DNA of 64,000 bases from CBDBBY01 sp965203215 (GTDB lineage: Bacteria; Pseudomonadota; Alphaproteobacteria; Rhodobacterales; Rhodobacteraceae). Under the pieces are notes generated by a model. It saw only the letters and a program-made list of their open reading frames with translations, made no database searches and was not told the DNA's origin. Each line of letters begins with the position of its first letter. Position 1 is the stretch's first letter. Both the position numbers and the translations under genes were made by a program. Positions 53,870-63,149 of this stretch are shown in pieces. Location of the stretch: the NCBI GenBank assembly GCA_965203215.1, contig CBDBBY010000001.1, positions 558,001-622,000 of the forward strand, written 5' to 3'.

Positions 53870-56047
53870 TCAAAGCGCTTTGCTCTCGCATATGCTTTTG
53901 CAGAGTTTATTCAGCGATTCCAGATCCAGGCGCGTCGAAAGCGCGTCGCGTTTCAATAGATCCAAAGTCAAGTATCCATGGTATTTCTCAAAGATCAAAT
54001 TTGGCGCGTGCGCAAACAAATCGACCGTCTTTCCGTCCGCCATGTCGTGCAGCGCTTTTTCAAGCGGGATGCCCGATTCGCCCGACTTCACCTGGAGAAA
54101 CCCGTCATGCTGCTCGATTGCGAAACCCAAGCTGACCAATGCCAACGCCAAAGTCGTCGTCTTCACTGTTCCGCAACGGGTGGCCAATATGTGTGAGCCG
54201 ACGCCAGTTCGGACAACCTGCGCATTGGCAAAGCCAGATCGCTTGTAGTTCCGACGGGCTTCCTGCAGCATTTCCGCCGAAATCGCGTCCAAATACACAG
54301 GGCGGCAATCGCCCTCGAGAACGGCGAACATGCGTTCTATGACCCGGTCGTGAATAATGCCGGGATCTCCGCCGAAGACAGGCGCCGCCCCGGCCTTCGC
54401 CGAAGTCACGATTATCGTTCGGGCAAGATCGTCGATTTCCTGCACGAACCATCTGCGCCCTGAAAAAATAATGTGCATTCCCGGAGCCAGCATGCTGGAG
54501 ACCGGCAGCGTCCCGAGTTCCTTCCCATCCGACACCAGCCGGAATTCCTCCTCGGTCTGGAAGACGGCAAAGAAACTGTAGTGTTCGACCAGCCTTTCCC
54601 CTTTCGGTCCCAATAGAAGCAATCCGTCGTCGGATTGTTCGATCAATCCTGTTTTGGTACGTCCCATGGCTCGCAGGACTTCCATGAACAGCGAGACATC
54701 CACGCTCCGGAATGGTCCTTTCCGACAAAGCAAGTGATATAATTGATCGGCTCGCACGCCGCCCAATCCGGCGATGACCGACATGACTTGGTGCACGAGA
54801 GTCGAAAGATGCAGCGCCGCAGGTCGAGGCGGTTCGCACCAGCGCTCTATCAAGAGTTCAATCATCGCGATAGCGCGGATCAAACCGAGCCTCAGTCGAT
54901 CCACGAAGCTGCTTTCAGATTCGATCCGGGCTTCGACTGCATATTGGCGCAGGGTTGCCGCCTGCCCCTCGCGTCGACCTGAACGGCCCAGCCGTTGGCG
55001 AAGCGAGGCGACGCTGAAAGGCGCGCCGATCTGGGCGACGCACCTGACTTCGCCAATGTCAATTCCAAGCTCCAGTGTCGAAGTGCACACAGCGGTCGTC
55101 GGCAGGTTTGGTTTCTTTATGCGCTCTTCGACGAAATTGCGGTGCTCGCGGGACAAGCTGGCATGATGGGCAAAGAACTCTTGAGGCAGATGCTTCTCTT
55201 CGCACCGTTCCCTCAAGCGATCAGCGTAAACCTCCACTCGGTTTCGCGCTCCGGCGAAGACTAGATTGTCGCTGCCTCTCAGTTTCGCGAATAAATGCTC
55301 TGCAACGCCCTCCGCCGCGGACGGCGCGCCGTCATCCTCGATTCCCTCGACATAGCCGCGCAACTGCAGACGCAGTTCGTTTTCGCCCCTCCCTTCAATC
55401 AGCCGCACCGCATCCGGATCCTCCTGCCGGAGGTATGCGCACGCCATTTTCATGTCGCCAAGCGTTGCCGATAGACCTATACGCCGAATTGGGCGCTTCA
55501 ACGCAAATTCCAATCGGTTTAGCAGCGATTGCACATGAATGCCGCGTTCGCTGTCCAAAACGCTGTGCAACTCGTCGACCACGACCGCCCGGGTGGTGCG
55601 GAAAAGCCGCCGCACTTCAAGCCATCGGCGTATGAACATCGCCTCGAGAGATTCGGGCGTAATCAGCAAAATGCCCTTCGGCGCCTTCATCGCCTTCCGC
55701 TTGAGCGACTGCGAAACATCGCCGTGCCAAGGCACGACCGGCAGTCCCGTTTCGCCGCAGATTTCCTCAAGCCGCATGGCCTGGTCGGTGATCAATGCCT
55801 TGAGCGGCCCGACATACAGGATATCAAAGCCGGTCGCTTCGGCAGGCTCGTTCAATACCTGCGAAACCAAAGGCAAGAACGCGGCTTCGGTCTTGCCGGT
55901 TGCGGTCGCGGCAAAGACGATCAAGTCATCTTTGCTGTCCATGATCGCATGAACCGCGTCAACCTGAATCTGACGGAGCTCGCTCCAGCCTTGCGACCGA
56001 ATCCACCTTTGAGTCGGTCGCGCAAGCTTATCGAACGCAGACCTCAT
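53870..56047 (-). CDS. Lhr-like DEAD/DEAH-box helicase
   Basis: A superfamily 2 helicase of 725 aa. Domain 1 has Q-type entry QIQVDAVHAI, motif I AATATGKTEA (GKT at residues 51-53), GPLKALITDQ (Ia), motif II VVVDELHS and motif III GLSATLGD. Domain 2 has AVCTSTLELGIDIGEV and motif VI SLRQRLGRSGRREG. A helical C-terminal part of about 300 residues follows, as in Lhr-type helicases. The family acts on DNA or RNA-DNA hybrids. It is 11 bp after the BrxD-like ATPase gene and is the last of four genes in a putative defence operon. ATG at 56047. Partner relation to the ATPase and TerB proteins is inferred. Confidence 0.87.
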   Translation of the reverse strand: MRSAFDKLARPTQRWIRSQGWSELRQIQVDAVHAIMDSKDDLIVFAATATGKTEAAFLPLVSQVLNEPAEATGFDILYVGPLKALITDQAMRLEEICGETGLPVVPWHGDVSQSLKRKAMKAPKGILLITPESLEAMFIRRWLEVRRLFRTTRAVVVDELHSVLDSERGIHVQSLLNRLEFALKRPIRRIGLSATLGDMKMACAYLRQEDPDAVRLIEGRGENELRLQLRGYVEGIEDDGAPSAAEGVAEHLFAKLRGSDNLVFAGARNRVEVYADRLRERCEEKHLPQEFFAHHASLSREHRNFVEERIKKPNLPTTAVCTSTLELGIDIGEVRCVAQIGAPFSVASLRQRLGRSGRREGQAATLRQYAVEARIESESSFVDRLRLGLIRAIAMIELLIERWCEPPRPAALHLSTLVHQVMSVIAGLGGVRADQLYHLLCRKGPFRSVDVSLFMEVLRAMGRTKTGLIEQSDDGLLLLGPKGERLVEHYSFFAVFQTEEEFRLVSDGKELGTLPVSSMLAPGMHIIFSGRRWFVQEIDDLARTIIVTSAKAGAAPVFGGDPGIIHDRVIERMFAVLEGDCRPVYLDAISAEMLQEARRNYKRSGFANAQVVRTGVGSHILATRCGTVKTTTLALALVSLGFAIEQHDGFLQVKSGESGIPLEKALHDMADGKTVDLFAHAPNLIFEKYHGYLTLDLLKRDALSTRLDLESLNKLCKSICESKAL

Positions 56048-56058
56048 TCGATGGACTT

Positions 56059-57363
56059 CTACAGGCGGAACTTGACCAAGTCGTCGTCCAGCGGCGCCGT
56101 ACCGTCTGCTTCACCCACGTCGCTCAAGTCCTCTCCTCGGTCTTCGGCAACTTCGATCTTTTCAATCAGGTCGGACCATTCCACTTCTGGATTCTGCTCC
56201 AGAACGGCGAGCAAATTGACGAACGCGGTAACCGTATTTCGAGGCGTTCGGAAATAGGCCTCTCCTATGCGCTTGGAGCAATGAACCATGAATGCCTCCA
56301 AGGCGCTGTCGGGCAGAGAATGATTTTCGCCCTGCATGATGCGGCGCACATTCGTCAGCAGAACGAACAGCTCATTCTGCGTCAAGTTGGCTAGTCTTAT
56401 CACCGGCCCGGACAAATCCACCAACCCTCCGCGGGCGAAAGTGTTTTCGGCCAAACGAGATTGCAAGGCTTCATAGCTGTAGAGGCCTCTGCGGGAATCC
56501 ATCAGGAACTCAGGCGTCCCGCCCATGAGGAATCCAAGGCTTTCTGCGCTTCCCTGCAGGACGTCATTCAGTATTCGAAGGATTTGCTCGTAATTTGATT
56601 TGCGAGCGGGGGAGGACGTCAGCTTGTAGATGTTCACCATTTCGTCCAAGCCAACCAGCATGCCTTTGTATCCGGCTTCGCGGACGAAGGCGGACATGAG
56701 CTTCAGCTGATCGTATATGTTCGCGTCGTCGACGATCGTGCGAACGCCCAAGGCCTTTCGCCCATCCGTGCGTGTCGCGAATTCGCCTCGCAGCCAACGC
56801 AGCGCAGCCGACTTCAAATCTTCATCGCTAGTCTCGTGACCGTCCCAATACCGGCGCACGACCTCTGCGAACTCGAACCCGCCCGTCAGTTCCTCGAAGT
56901 GACCCAGTTTTTCCTTGATCACTTTCCCTGTCGGCAAATCCCGATCTTCGGCTTCGCGATGCGCCGTGGATGCGAATCGCTCAACCACGCTCGCCAAGGC
57001 TCCGCCGTCCGGCTTGGTCCGGGTGGACAGGTTCCGCGCCATTTCGGCGTACAGCCCGCGAGCCTGCCCGCCTGTCGCATGGATGCGGCGATCAGGCGCC
57101 AAGTCGGCGAACATCACGACCAGGCCCTTCTCAAGAGCAACCAGCCGCATCAGATTCATGAAAAAGGTTTTTCCGGAACCGTATTCGCCGATGATGAAGC
57201 GAATGGCTGAACCGCGATCGGCGATGCGGTCAATGTCCTTGATCAATTCCTCTATCTCGCGGACCCGGCCGACCTGAAGATGCCGCAGGCCCAGTTTCGG
57301 CACGACGCCTGCGCGGAGAGCCTGAACAATCGCATCCCGTTCGCGCGGCTTCAATTTGGACAT
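56059..57363 (-). CDS. BrxD-like ATP-binding protein (DUF2791)
   Basis: A 434-aa P-loop protein of the BREX-associated BrxD/DUF2791 type. It opens with AIVQALRAGVVPKLGLRHLQVGR, Walker A GEYGSGKT (residues 59-66), VMFADLAPDRRIHATGGQARGLY, and a later Walker B region KGMLVGLDEMVNIYK, then MGGTPEFLMDSRRGLYSYEALQSRL, a block well conserved in this family. Its partners in type 2 BREX and similar loci are helicases. ATG at 57363 with GGGGAGG upstream. Between two TerB-domain genes and a helicase, it is probably the energy-coupling unit of the cassette. No BrxA, PglX, PglZ or BrxL is present, so this is not a full BREX system. Confidence 0.85.
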   Translation of the reverse strand: MSKLKPRERDAIVQALRAGVVPKLGLRHLQVGRVREIEELIKDIDRIADRGSAIRFIIGEYGSGKTFFMNLMRLVALEKGLVVMFADLAPDRRIHATGGQARGLYAEMARNLSTRTKPDGGALASVVERFASTAHREAEDRDLPTGKVIKEKLGHFEELTGGFEFAEVVRRYWDGHETSDEDLKSAALRWLRGEFATRTDGRKALGVRTIVDDANIYDQLKLMSAFVREAGYKGMLVGLDEMVNIYKLTSSPARKSNYEQILRILNDVLQGSAESLGFLMGGTPEFLMDSRRGLYSYEALQSRLAENTFARGGLVDLSGPVIRLANLTQNELFVLLTNVRRIMQGENHSLPDSALEAFMVHCSKRIGEAYFRTPRNTVTAFVNLLAVLEQNPEVEWSDLIEKIEVAEDRGEDLSDVGEADGTAPLDDDLVKFRL

Positions 57364-57647
57364 CGCTGCCTCCCCCTCAAACGCCTTCTTCTCATGTCGG
57401 GATTAGCTTCATGTCCTGCGCTCCCGTCCTGCCGCCCATTCGCTGAAGTCCTGGATCGAGCCTGATGCCAAGTTAAACGACCCAGTGCCAAGGATCATTG
57501 AATCTTGTCCTTGCGGACAGGTCCATTAACGAAAATCGCTGCCGACTTGAAGGCGCTGCGGAACTACGTTCAAAACGATGCTCATTGAACCCGACTAATT
57601 TTTCGTGCTTGCGCGGATCCGCCCCCGGCATTGCCGCCCCTGCCCTT
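57364..57647. other. 284-bp gap between TerB-domain gene and BrxD-like gene
   Basis: No gene or repeat was recognised. A promoter for the BrxD-helicase pair could sit here. Confidence 0.4.
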
Positions 57648-59762
57648 TCATTCCTTCCTCAACGCGCCGGCTATGTCAGGATTTATTTCAAAGCCGTCAT
57701 GCTCGTCCAACAACGCATCACCGTAATTTTCGAATGCCCATTCGTTGATGTCCTCCAGCGCTCCGGATGGCAAGAGAGAGAACCGGGCGCAAAGATTCCG
57801 GAATGCGTCTTCCGTCCAGTGCTCTTTCTTGATGATTTCCGTAGCGAATGCCGCATGGACGGGACCGAGGCCCGGAAACAGCGTCTCCTGCCCGACTTCT
57901 TCCTCTTCGCTGTCTTCGGTCTCGGCGTCGCCAAAGACGTCGCCCAGTACCGAAGACGCACGAGCCGTCTCCGAGTGGATGTGAGTGATTTGCCTTGTAT
58001 CGAGTTCAATTCCCTCGGTCGAATTTTCCGATTGAATCGCCTCGCCCGATGCCCTAGGTTTGGCGGAGCGCGCTTTCACGAGACCGTCGCGAAACTCGCC
58101 TGCGTGCAAATCCGAATATGCGAGGGCGGGATTCAGCCCCAACACGTCGTAAATTTTTTCGATAGCGGCGACTTCTTTTACTCGGACGACGCCGTCGGCA
58201 TGCGCGGCAGAAATCAAAGTGGCTCGAATGGCTGCGACGTCGACCGACCATGCATCCTTCAACTTTCGGCGCAGAAATGCCAAGTCCGGAGCGACCGCCA
58301 GCATCCATTCAAGATCCGCAGCCAGTCGGCGTCGTTCGTGATCGCTCAGATTCTTCATATCGCGCACTGTTTCGAGCAGTGTTTCGCGCTCGTGTTCGCT
58401 GATCTCTCCATCGGCATGGGCGACAAATGCTCCAGTTGCAATATTCAGAAGTGCATCTCGATAGGTTTCCGAAACATCTTCCAAGTAGACTACAGCCTCT
58501 CCCAAATCGAAAATCATCGCGAGTTCCCCAAGTTTCGGAGACCGCAACGCGAACCTCGGGTCGGGCGCAAGACCGAAGCCGAGCCAAGCCAGCGAATCTG
58601 CTGCTTCGGTCAACAGCCGCTTGGTAAGCTTTTCCGGGGGCTCTCCTCCAACTCGAGCGACCACCTCGCCGACAGGAGCCAAACCACCCTTTTCTACGAT
58701 ATTGCCGGCCCATAATTTGAGCTGCTTCAAGTCTTCTGACGCAAACATCGGCCAAATCTCCGGCGGCAAATAGGAAAGCGCTTCCAAACTGCCGCGGCCC
58801 TTTTGATTGCCGAGGAGATAATCAAGGAATAGACGCAGTTCATCCATAACCCCGTCGGCGATCTCCTGCGCAATTCCTTGCGGTTTGCGCACTCCCGAAA
58901 TGTCCGGAAATGGCTTTCCGTCAAATTCTGGCATAATATCCACATCAAATTCGCCCGATCCGGCCATGTAATGGATCTTGAGCGCTTTGCCGGGTTTTTT
59001 GACCTGCAAGCCTTCGGGAAACCTCTCGTCAAACCGCAACTTGAATAGCGCGCAAAACTCGTCGCGGATCAGATCCGGGGGCAATACCCGTTTCCAGGAC
59101 GGCTGGCTGTACAACCAGCTCAGCATCCAATCCGCAGACAACAATTCCCCGCGCGCGACCCGCACTCCGAGGGCCAGCTTCATCACCAAGGGTAGCGCCA
59201 ATATTTGGACCTTGAATGTCGGCTCATATATTGCGATATCTCCCATCGAGATTCGTGCACCATTAATGAATCCCGATAATTGGAAAAGAGAGCTACTTCC
59301 GTCACGATAGAGCGAATCTAGGCGTTTCACCTCCTCAAGAATTTCACGTTTTTCAGCCATTGACGGGTTGTCCAGAAAAAAGCGGCACTCTAACCCATAA
59401 AAATAAAGAAGCATATAATATGCATTGTATGAACAATCCGAGCGACCAGATGCCAGCCATTCCAAATAAGTCGCCCGACTGCGCGGAGACATGTCGGAAT
59501 ACCTCTTTCGAAAATGCACGTCAATTCCATTTATGTCGTCGCCTGCTCTCGCAACAGGGAGCGATGGATCTATTAATGCTTTGCACTCTTTCTTGAAGCA
59601 ATCGTCAGGTACTGTTGAGGGAACTCCGACGTAAACCATTCCACCGATTGCGCGGCCGGCAACTGTAGCTGATTTTCTTGACGGCACCCAGAAATGATTG
59701 ATTGATTCAACTCGTGCTTCAGATATTCTGAACGATATATTTTCGTCGTCTCCGAAATTCAT
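57648..59762 (-). CDS. TerB-N/TerB/TerB-C domain protein, paralogue 2
   Basis: A 704-aa three-domain protein from the ATG at 59762 (TAGGAAAGCG upstream). TerB-N at about residues 25-230: WVPSRKSATVAGRAIGGMVYVG, then YLEWLASGRSD, LLYFYGLECRFF. Central TerB at about 440-545 with two metal-site motifs, AHADGEISEHE (about 448) and AAHADGVVRVKE (about 520). TerB-C at about 630-704: FPGLGPVHAAF, then EDINEWAFENYGDALLDE. Proteins of this architecture occur in predicted stress and phage-defence loci together with helicases and ATPases. It is a clear paralogue of the gene at 60530. TerB names come from tellurite resistance genes, but this protein need not act on tellurite. Confidence 0.83.
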   Translation of the reverse strand: MNFGDDENISFRISEARVESINHFWVPSRKSATVAGRAIGGMVYVGVPSTVPDDCFKKECKALIDPSLPVARAGDDINGIDVHFRKRYSDMSPRSRATYLEWLASGRSDCSYNAYYMLLYFYGLECRFFLDNPSMAEKREILEEVKRLDSLYRDGSSSLFQLSGFINGARISMGDIAIYEPTFKVQILALPLVMKLALGVRVARGELLSADWMLSWLYSQPSWKRVLPPDLIRDEFCALFKLRFDERFPEGLQVKKPGKALKIHYMAGSGEFDVDIMPEFDGKPFPDISGVRKPQGIAQEIADGVMDELRLFLDYLLGNQKGRGSLEALSYLPPEIWPMFASEDLKQLKLWAGNIVEKGGLAPVGEVVARVGGEPPEKLTKRLLTEAADSLAWLGFGLAPDPRFALRSPKLGELAMIFDLGEAVVYLEDVSETYRDALLNIATGAFVAHADGEISEHERETLLETVRDMKNLSDHERRRLAADLEWMLAVAPDLAFLRRKLKDAWSVDVAAIRATLISAAHADGVVRVKEVAAIEKIYDVLGLNPALAYSDLHAGEFRDGLVKARSAKPRASGEAIQSENSTEGIELDTRQITHIHSETARASSVLGDVFGDAETEDSEEEEVGQETLFPGLGPVHAAFATEIIKKEHWTEDAFRNLCARFSLLPSGALEDINEWAFENYGDALLDEHDGFEINPDIAGALRKE

Positions 59763-60529
59763 CGCTTTCCTACCTTCGCATGATACTCGTTTTTTCTCGC
59801 GCCAAAAAATCAAATTCAAAAAGGAATGATAGAAATTTTTTGTTCTCTTTCTAGTTTTCAATAAATAAATCAATCATTAACGTCAACAACTTAAAATAAT
59901 ATATATAGAAAAGTGAATTTTTAAAAAATTTCACAAATTCGATCATTATACGGAATTTTTATAATACAAACTGGACTTTTTCAACGCAATGCCGTTTTTG
60001 AGACGGAAGCGAAAGTCCGGAACGAGCCTGTCCATCATCCCAATTGTCCCAAATCGCGAAGCGATCTATCGGCCGCCCTCGGTCCCTCGTCGAAATCTCT
60101 CCGTTCGGTTTTCTCTCATGCAAATTGCGCAACCGTATTTCCATTCGGCCGACCCGTCTTTCGCCTGCTGCCCGAGCGAGCCTTCGAGTCGCGCCGCCCA
60201 CGGGATAGAATTATATCGCCACCGGCAGGGCGGCAACCGAATTTCCCGGCGTCCAGGCAGGACTGGCTCCGCTCTTCAAATCTTGGCCCAAAACAGCGGC
60301 TTCGAAACCACATTGAACTGCCCCGGGTTTTCCGGGGAGAGTTCGGATTCGAACGCCCAATCGATAGCGCCTCCCGCCGAGCCCGATGGCGAACCGGCAC
60401 CACAAATCAAGCCTCCAGCAAATGCGGTCCGATGATTCATCTTGACGAATTAATCATCCAACCTGAATGCGAAGCAATTCCTGCGGCGAAGCGGTGCTTG
60501 CGCCAAGCAAATGAATGACCGCAATGAAC
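59763..60529. other. 767-bp gap between the two TerB-domain genes
   Basis: The part at about 59800-59990 is very AT-rich and looks like a promoter region for the second TerB gene. The rest, about 60000-60450, contains short open frames without recognisable similarity. Confidence 0.45.
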
Positions 60530-62734
60530 TCATCCAGTTTCAACCCGTGCATCGTCATTCTTCCCTTCGAATTCCCTCTGCAGCGCATCTGCGATTTCGG
60601 CATTGACCTCGTAGCCGTCATTTTCGTCCAGCAACGCATCGCCGTAGGATTCAAAGGCCCACTCATTGATGTCCTCAATCACGCCGGACGGCATGAATGA
60701 ATGCTTGTCGCAGAGTTCTTTGAACGAGCCCTCCGCCCAATGTTTCTCGGCGATGACCTCCTTGACGAATGCGGCATGCCTGGCGTCAAGACCGGGAACA
60801 ACAACCTCTTGCGCGCCTTTATTCTGCGGGCTGTCTTTCGCTTCGCTGAATATCTCGCCTAGAACGGAAGATACACGCTCGGTATCCGAGTGAATGGTGG
60901 CGATTCGCTCTGAATCGAGCTGTATTTCGCCGGTAGGCATTTCGACGGGAATCGACTCGCCCGATGCCGCAGATTCGGCGGAACGCACGATGGCAATCCC
61001 GTCGTGCATGTCGCTCGCGTGCAGATCCGAATACACAAGGGAGACACTCAGCCCCAATGCTTTGTAAATTCTCTCGATGGCTTTGACCTCTTGAGGCTGG
61101 ACTACGCCGTCGGCGTGCGCGGCGGCAACCACGGCGTTTCGAGCGGCCGGTATCACGCCGGGCCCGAATTCTTTCAGTTTCCGGCTCAGCGATGCGAAGT
61201 TCGGAGCAACTGAAAGCATCCACTCAAGATCGGCAATCAGCCTTCGCCTTTCCTCTTTGTTGATGAATTCGATGCTGATCACTTTCTCTCGCAGCGCTTC
61301 GCGTTCGCTCTCGGTGACTTTTCCATCGGCATGGGCTACGAACGCTCCCAATGCGGAAGTCAGGAGAGACGCGCGATAGGTGTCCGAGGCATCGTCCAGA
61401 TTGGCAACGGCCTCTCCCGTATCGAAGATCACTACAGGCTCTCCGACTTTCGGCGACTGGAAAGCATACTTGGGATCCGGGGCAAATCCGAAGCCTGTCT
61501 GCGCCAATATTGCCGACGCCGACGTCAATTGCTGCTTTGCGATCTTGCCCGGGCGATATCCTTCAATTTTTGCGATCAGCTGTTCAACACGAACCTGACC
61601 GTTCTTCGACGCGACTCTGCGGGCCCATTTCCTAAACGGGTCCAGTTTTTCGCAAGGAATAATTTGCCAAAGCTCTTTCGGCAAATATGCCCTTGCACCG
61701 AGAATGTCGCTATCATTAGGGTTGTTTCCAACATAGCGGCTGAGCTTGCCTAGATCCTTCGAGACTCCGGCAGCGATTTCTTCGGCATAAATTAGGAACT
61801 TGCGTTGTGGTGAGACGTCGGAAAGAAACTTTCCATTCAATTTGACATCAAGATCAATACGAAAATCAGCCGATGCCGCAAAATAATGATAATGCAGAAC
61901 ATGTTTTGTTCTGTTTACCTTATAACCCTTCGGAAACCGTTCGTCAAACCGCAACTTGAAAAGCTCGCGAAACTCGTCGGGACAACGCTTGGCAGCAAGC
62001 TTGAGTCGGGATTCTGGATGACAATAGAACCAGCTGAAGAACCATTCCGCTGGCAAACGCTCCCGGCGCACAATGTGCGCTCCTATGGCCGCTCTCAGCG
62101 GAAAGGGTAGCTCCCAATTATAATATTCGTATACCGGTTCGAGTTGAGAAAATTCTTCAAGCGTCAATCTTGCCAACAAGATGAATTTTTCCAGATCTCT
62201 CCAGACTTGCGTGTCGTCGTGAGAGAGTCCCGCAAGACGGAGCGCCTCGTCCAAAATTTCACGCTTTTCCGCCTCTGGCGGGTCGTCCACTGCAAATCGA
62301 CGTTCCAGCCCGTAAAGATACATCCTCAAATGGCTGGGATCGAATGACGCATCTGAACGGCCGGTAGCCAACCAATCCAAGTATGCTGCTCGACGCTCGG
62401 GCGAAATAGAATGATACTTTGGCCAGATATAACCCCATCGGTCCACTTGACCCACTCTGCCATCCGCGACCGGGAGCGTTGGATCAATATATGCACCGCT
62501 CTTGCCAATGATGCGATTTTTGTTCCGGATGATGTGTTTCCCAATGTAAACCATGCCGCCGATTTCACGTCCGGCCACGGTTACGGATTCGGAAGAAGGC
62601 ACCCAACCAGTCCGGACCGGCAAATCTTTGTTGATTTCTTTGTTGAGAGATTCGTTCAAGGGATCTGCGTTGTCAGTAGGCTCCGGAACCTTGACTCCTG
62701 AATTCTCGAATAGCGGCAGCGGATCAGAGCTCAT
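60530..62734 (-). CDS. TerB-N/TerB/TerB-C domain protein, paralogue 1
   Basis: A 734-aa paralogue of the protein at 57648, with the same order of domains. TerB-N has GWVPSSESVTVAGREIGGMV, RAAYLDWLATGRSD and LRMYLYGLERRF; TerB has FVAHADGKVTESE and AAAHADGVVQPQE; TerB-C has ARHAAFVKEVIAEKHWAEG and DINEWAFESYGDALLDENDG. The N-terminus is longer and acidic. The ATG at 62734 overlaps the upstream membrane-protein gene by 11 bp, so the two are coupled. The two paralogues are similar along their whole length but diverged in the N-terminal variable region. They may form a heterodimer or serve different triggers. Confidence 0.84.
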   Translation of the reverse strand: MSSDPLPLFENSGVKVPEPTDNADPLNESLNKEINKDLPVRTGWVPSSESVTVAGREIGGMVYIGKHIIRNKNRIIGKSGAYIDPTLPVADGRVGQVDRWGYIWPKYHSISPERRAAYLDWLATGRSDASFDPSHLRMYLYGLERRFAVDDPPEAEKREILDEALRLAGLSHDDTQVWRDLEKFILLARLTLEEFSQLEPVYEYYNWELPFPLRAAIGAHIVRRERLPAEWFFSWFYCHPESRLKLAAKRCPDEFRELFKLRFDERFPKGYKVNRTKHVLHYHYFAASADFRIDLDVKLNGKFLSDVSPQRKFLIYAEEIAAGVSKDLGKLSRYVGNNPNDSDILGARAYLPKELWQIIPCEKLDPFRKWARRVASKNGQVRVEQLIAKIEGYRPGKIAKQQLTSASAILAQTGFGFAPDPKYAFQSPKVGEPVVIFDTGEAVANLDDASDTYRASLLTSALGAFVAHADGKVTESEREALREKVISIEFINKEERRRLIADLEWMLSVAPNFASLSRKLKEFGPGVIPAARNAVVAAAHADGVVQPQEVKAIERIYKALGLSVSLVYSDLHASDMHDGIAIVRSAESAASGESIPVEMPTGEIQLDSERIATIHSDTERVSSVLGEIFSEAKDSPQNKGAQEVVVPGLDARHAAFVKEVIAEKHWAEGSFKELCDKHSFMPSGVIEDINEWAFESYGDALLDENDGYEVNAEIADALQREFEGKNDDARVETG

Positions 62735-63149
62735 GTGAATTTCCTACTGGCAGCAACTCCCATTCATAAGCTGCAACAGGATTCGGCGCAGCATCGGACC
62801 CGCCTCTTTTGCCAGGCCAGCGCCTTTTCATCCGTCGCGGAACGCTCTTGACCTTCGCCGCGTTCGCGAACGCTTCATCCGACGCAGCTACCGAGATCAT
62901 GGAAACTTCGTGTGGAATTGGAGCATCTGCCATTGCATACGATTTCGGCGTTGAAGCAACCTTGTCCGAAAGACGCCTCCTGTCGAGCCATCCGGAGACC
63001 AGCGCGATCATGCCGGATGCGATCAGCATCCGTGCATCTCCCGGCCAGTTCCGCACGGCACCGACGACAGCGGAAATGCTCAACATGAAAATGCACAAAA
63101 GTGCAATCGTTGAGTCCTTTGCTTGTGTCAGCCTGCTTTCTTGCCGCAC
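62724..63149 (-). CDS. Small two-helix membrane protein
   Basis: A 141-aa protein with two hydrophobic stretches (about residues 14-34, IALLCIFMLSISAVVGAV, and about 42-56, LIASGMIALVSGWL) and a basic, disordered C-terminal half (PRRMKRRWPGKRG). It is the first gene of the TerB cassette. The start is GTG at 63149 with only a weak ribosome site, and no family is recognised. The 11-bp overlap with the TerB gene is the best evidence that it is real. A membrane partner would suit a system that senses envelope events, but that is speculation. Confidence 0.55.
   Translation of the reverse strand: MRQESRLTQAKDSTIALLCIFMLSISAVVGAVRNWPGDARMLIASGMIALVSGWLDRRRLSDKVASTPKSYAMADAPIPHEVSMISVAASDEAFANAAKVKSVPRRMKRRWPGKRGGSDAAPNPVAAYEWELLPVGNSHEL

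Noticed and set aside
53870..57363. Complete BREX system
   Set aside because: A BrxD-like ATPase and a helicase are present, but no PglX methylase, PglZ, BrxC or BrxL; TerB proteins take the other places.
57648..62734. Tellurite resistance operon
   Set aside because: No terZ, terA, terC, terD or terE; the proteins only share the TerB domain and carry TerB-N and TerB-C.
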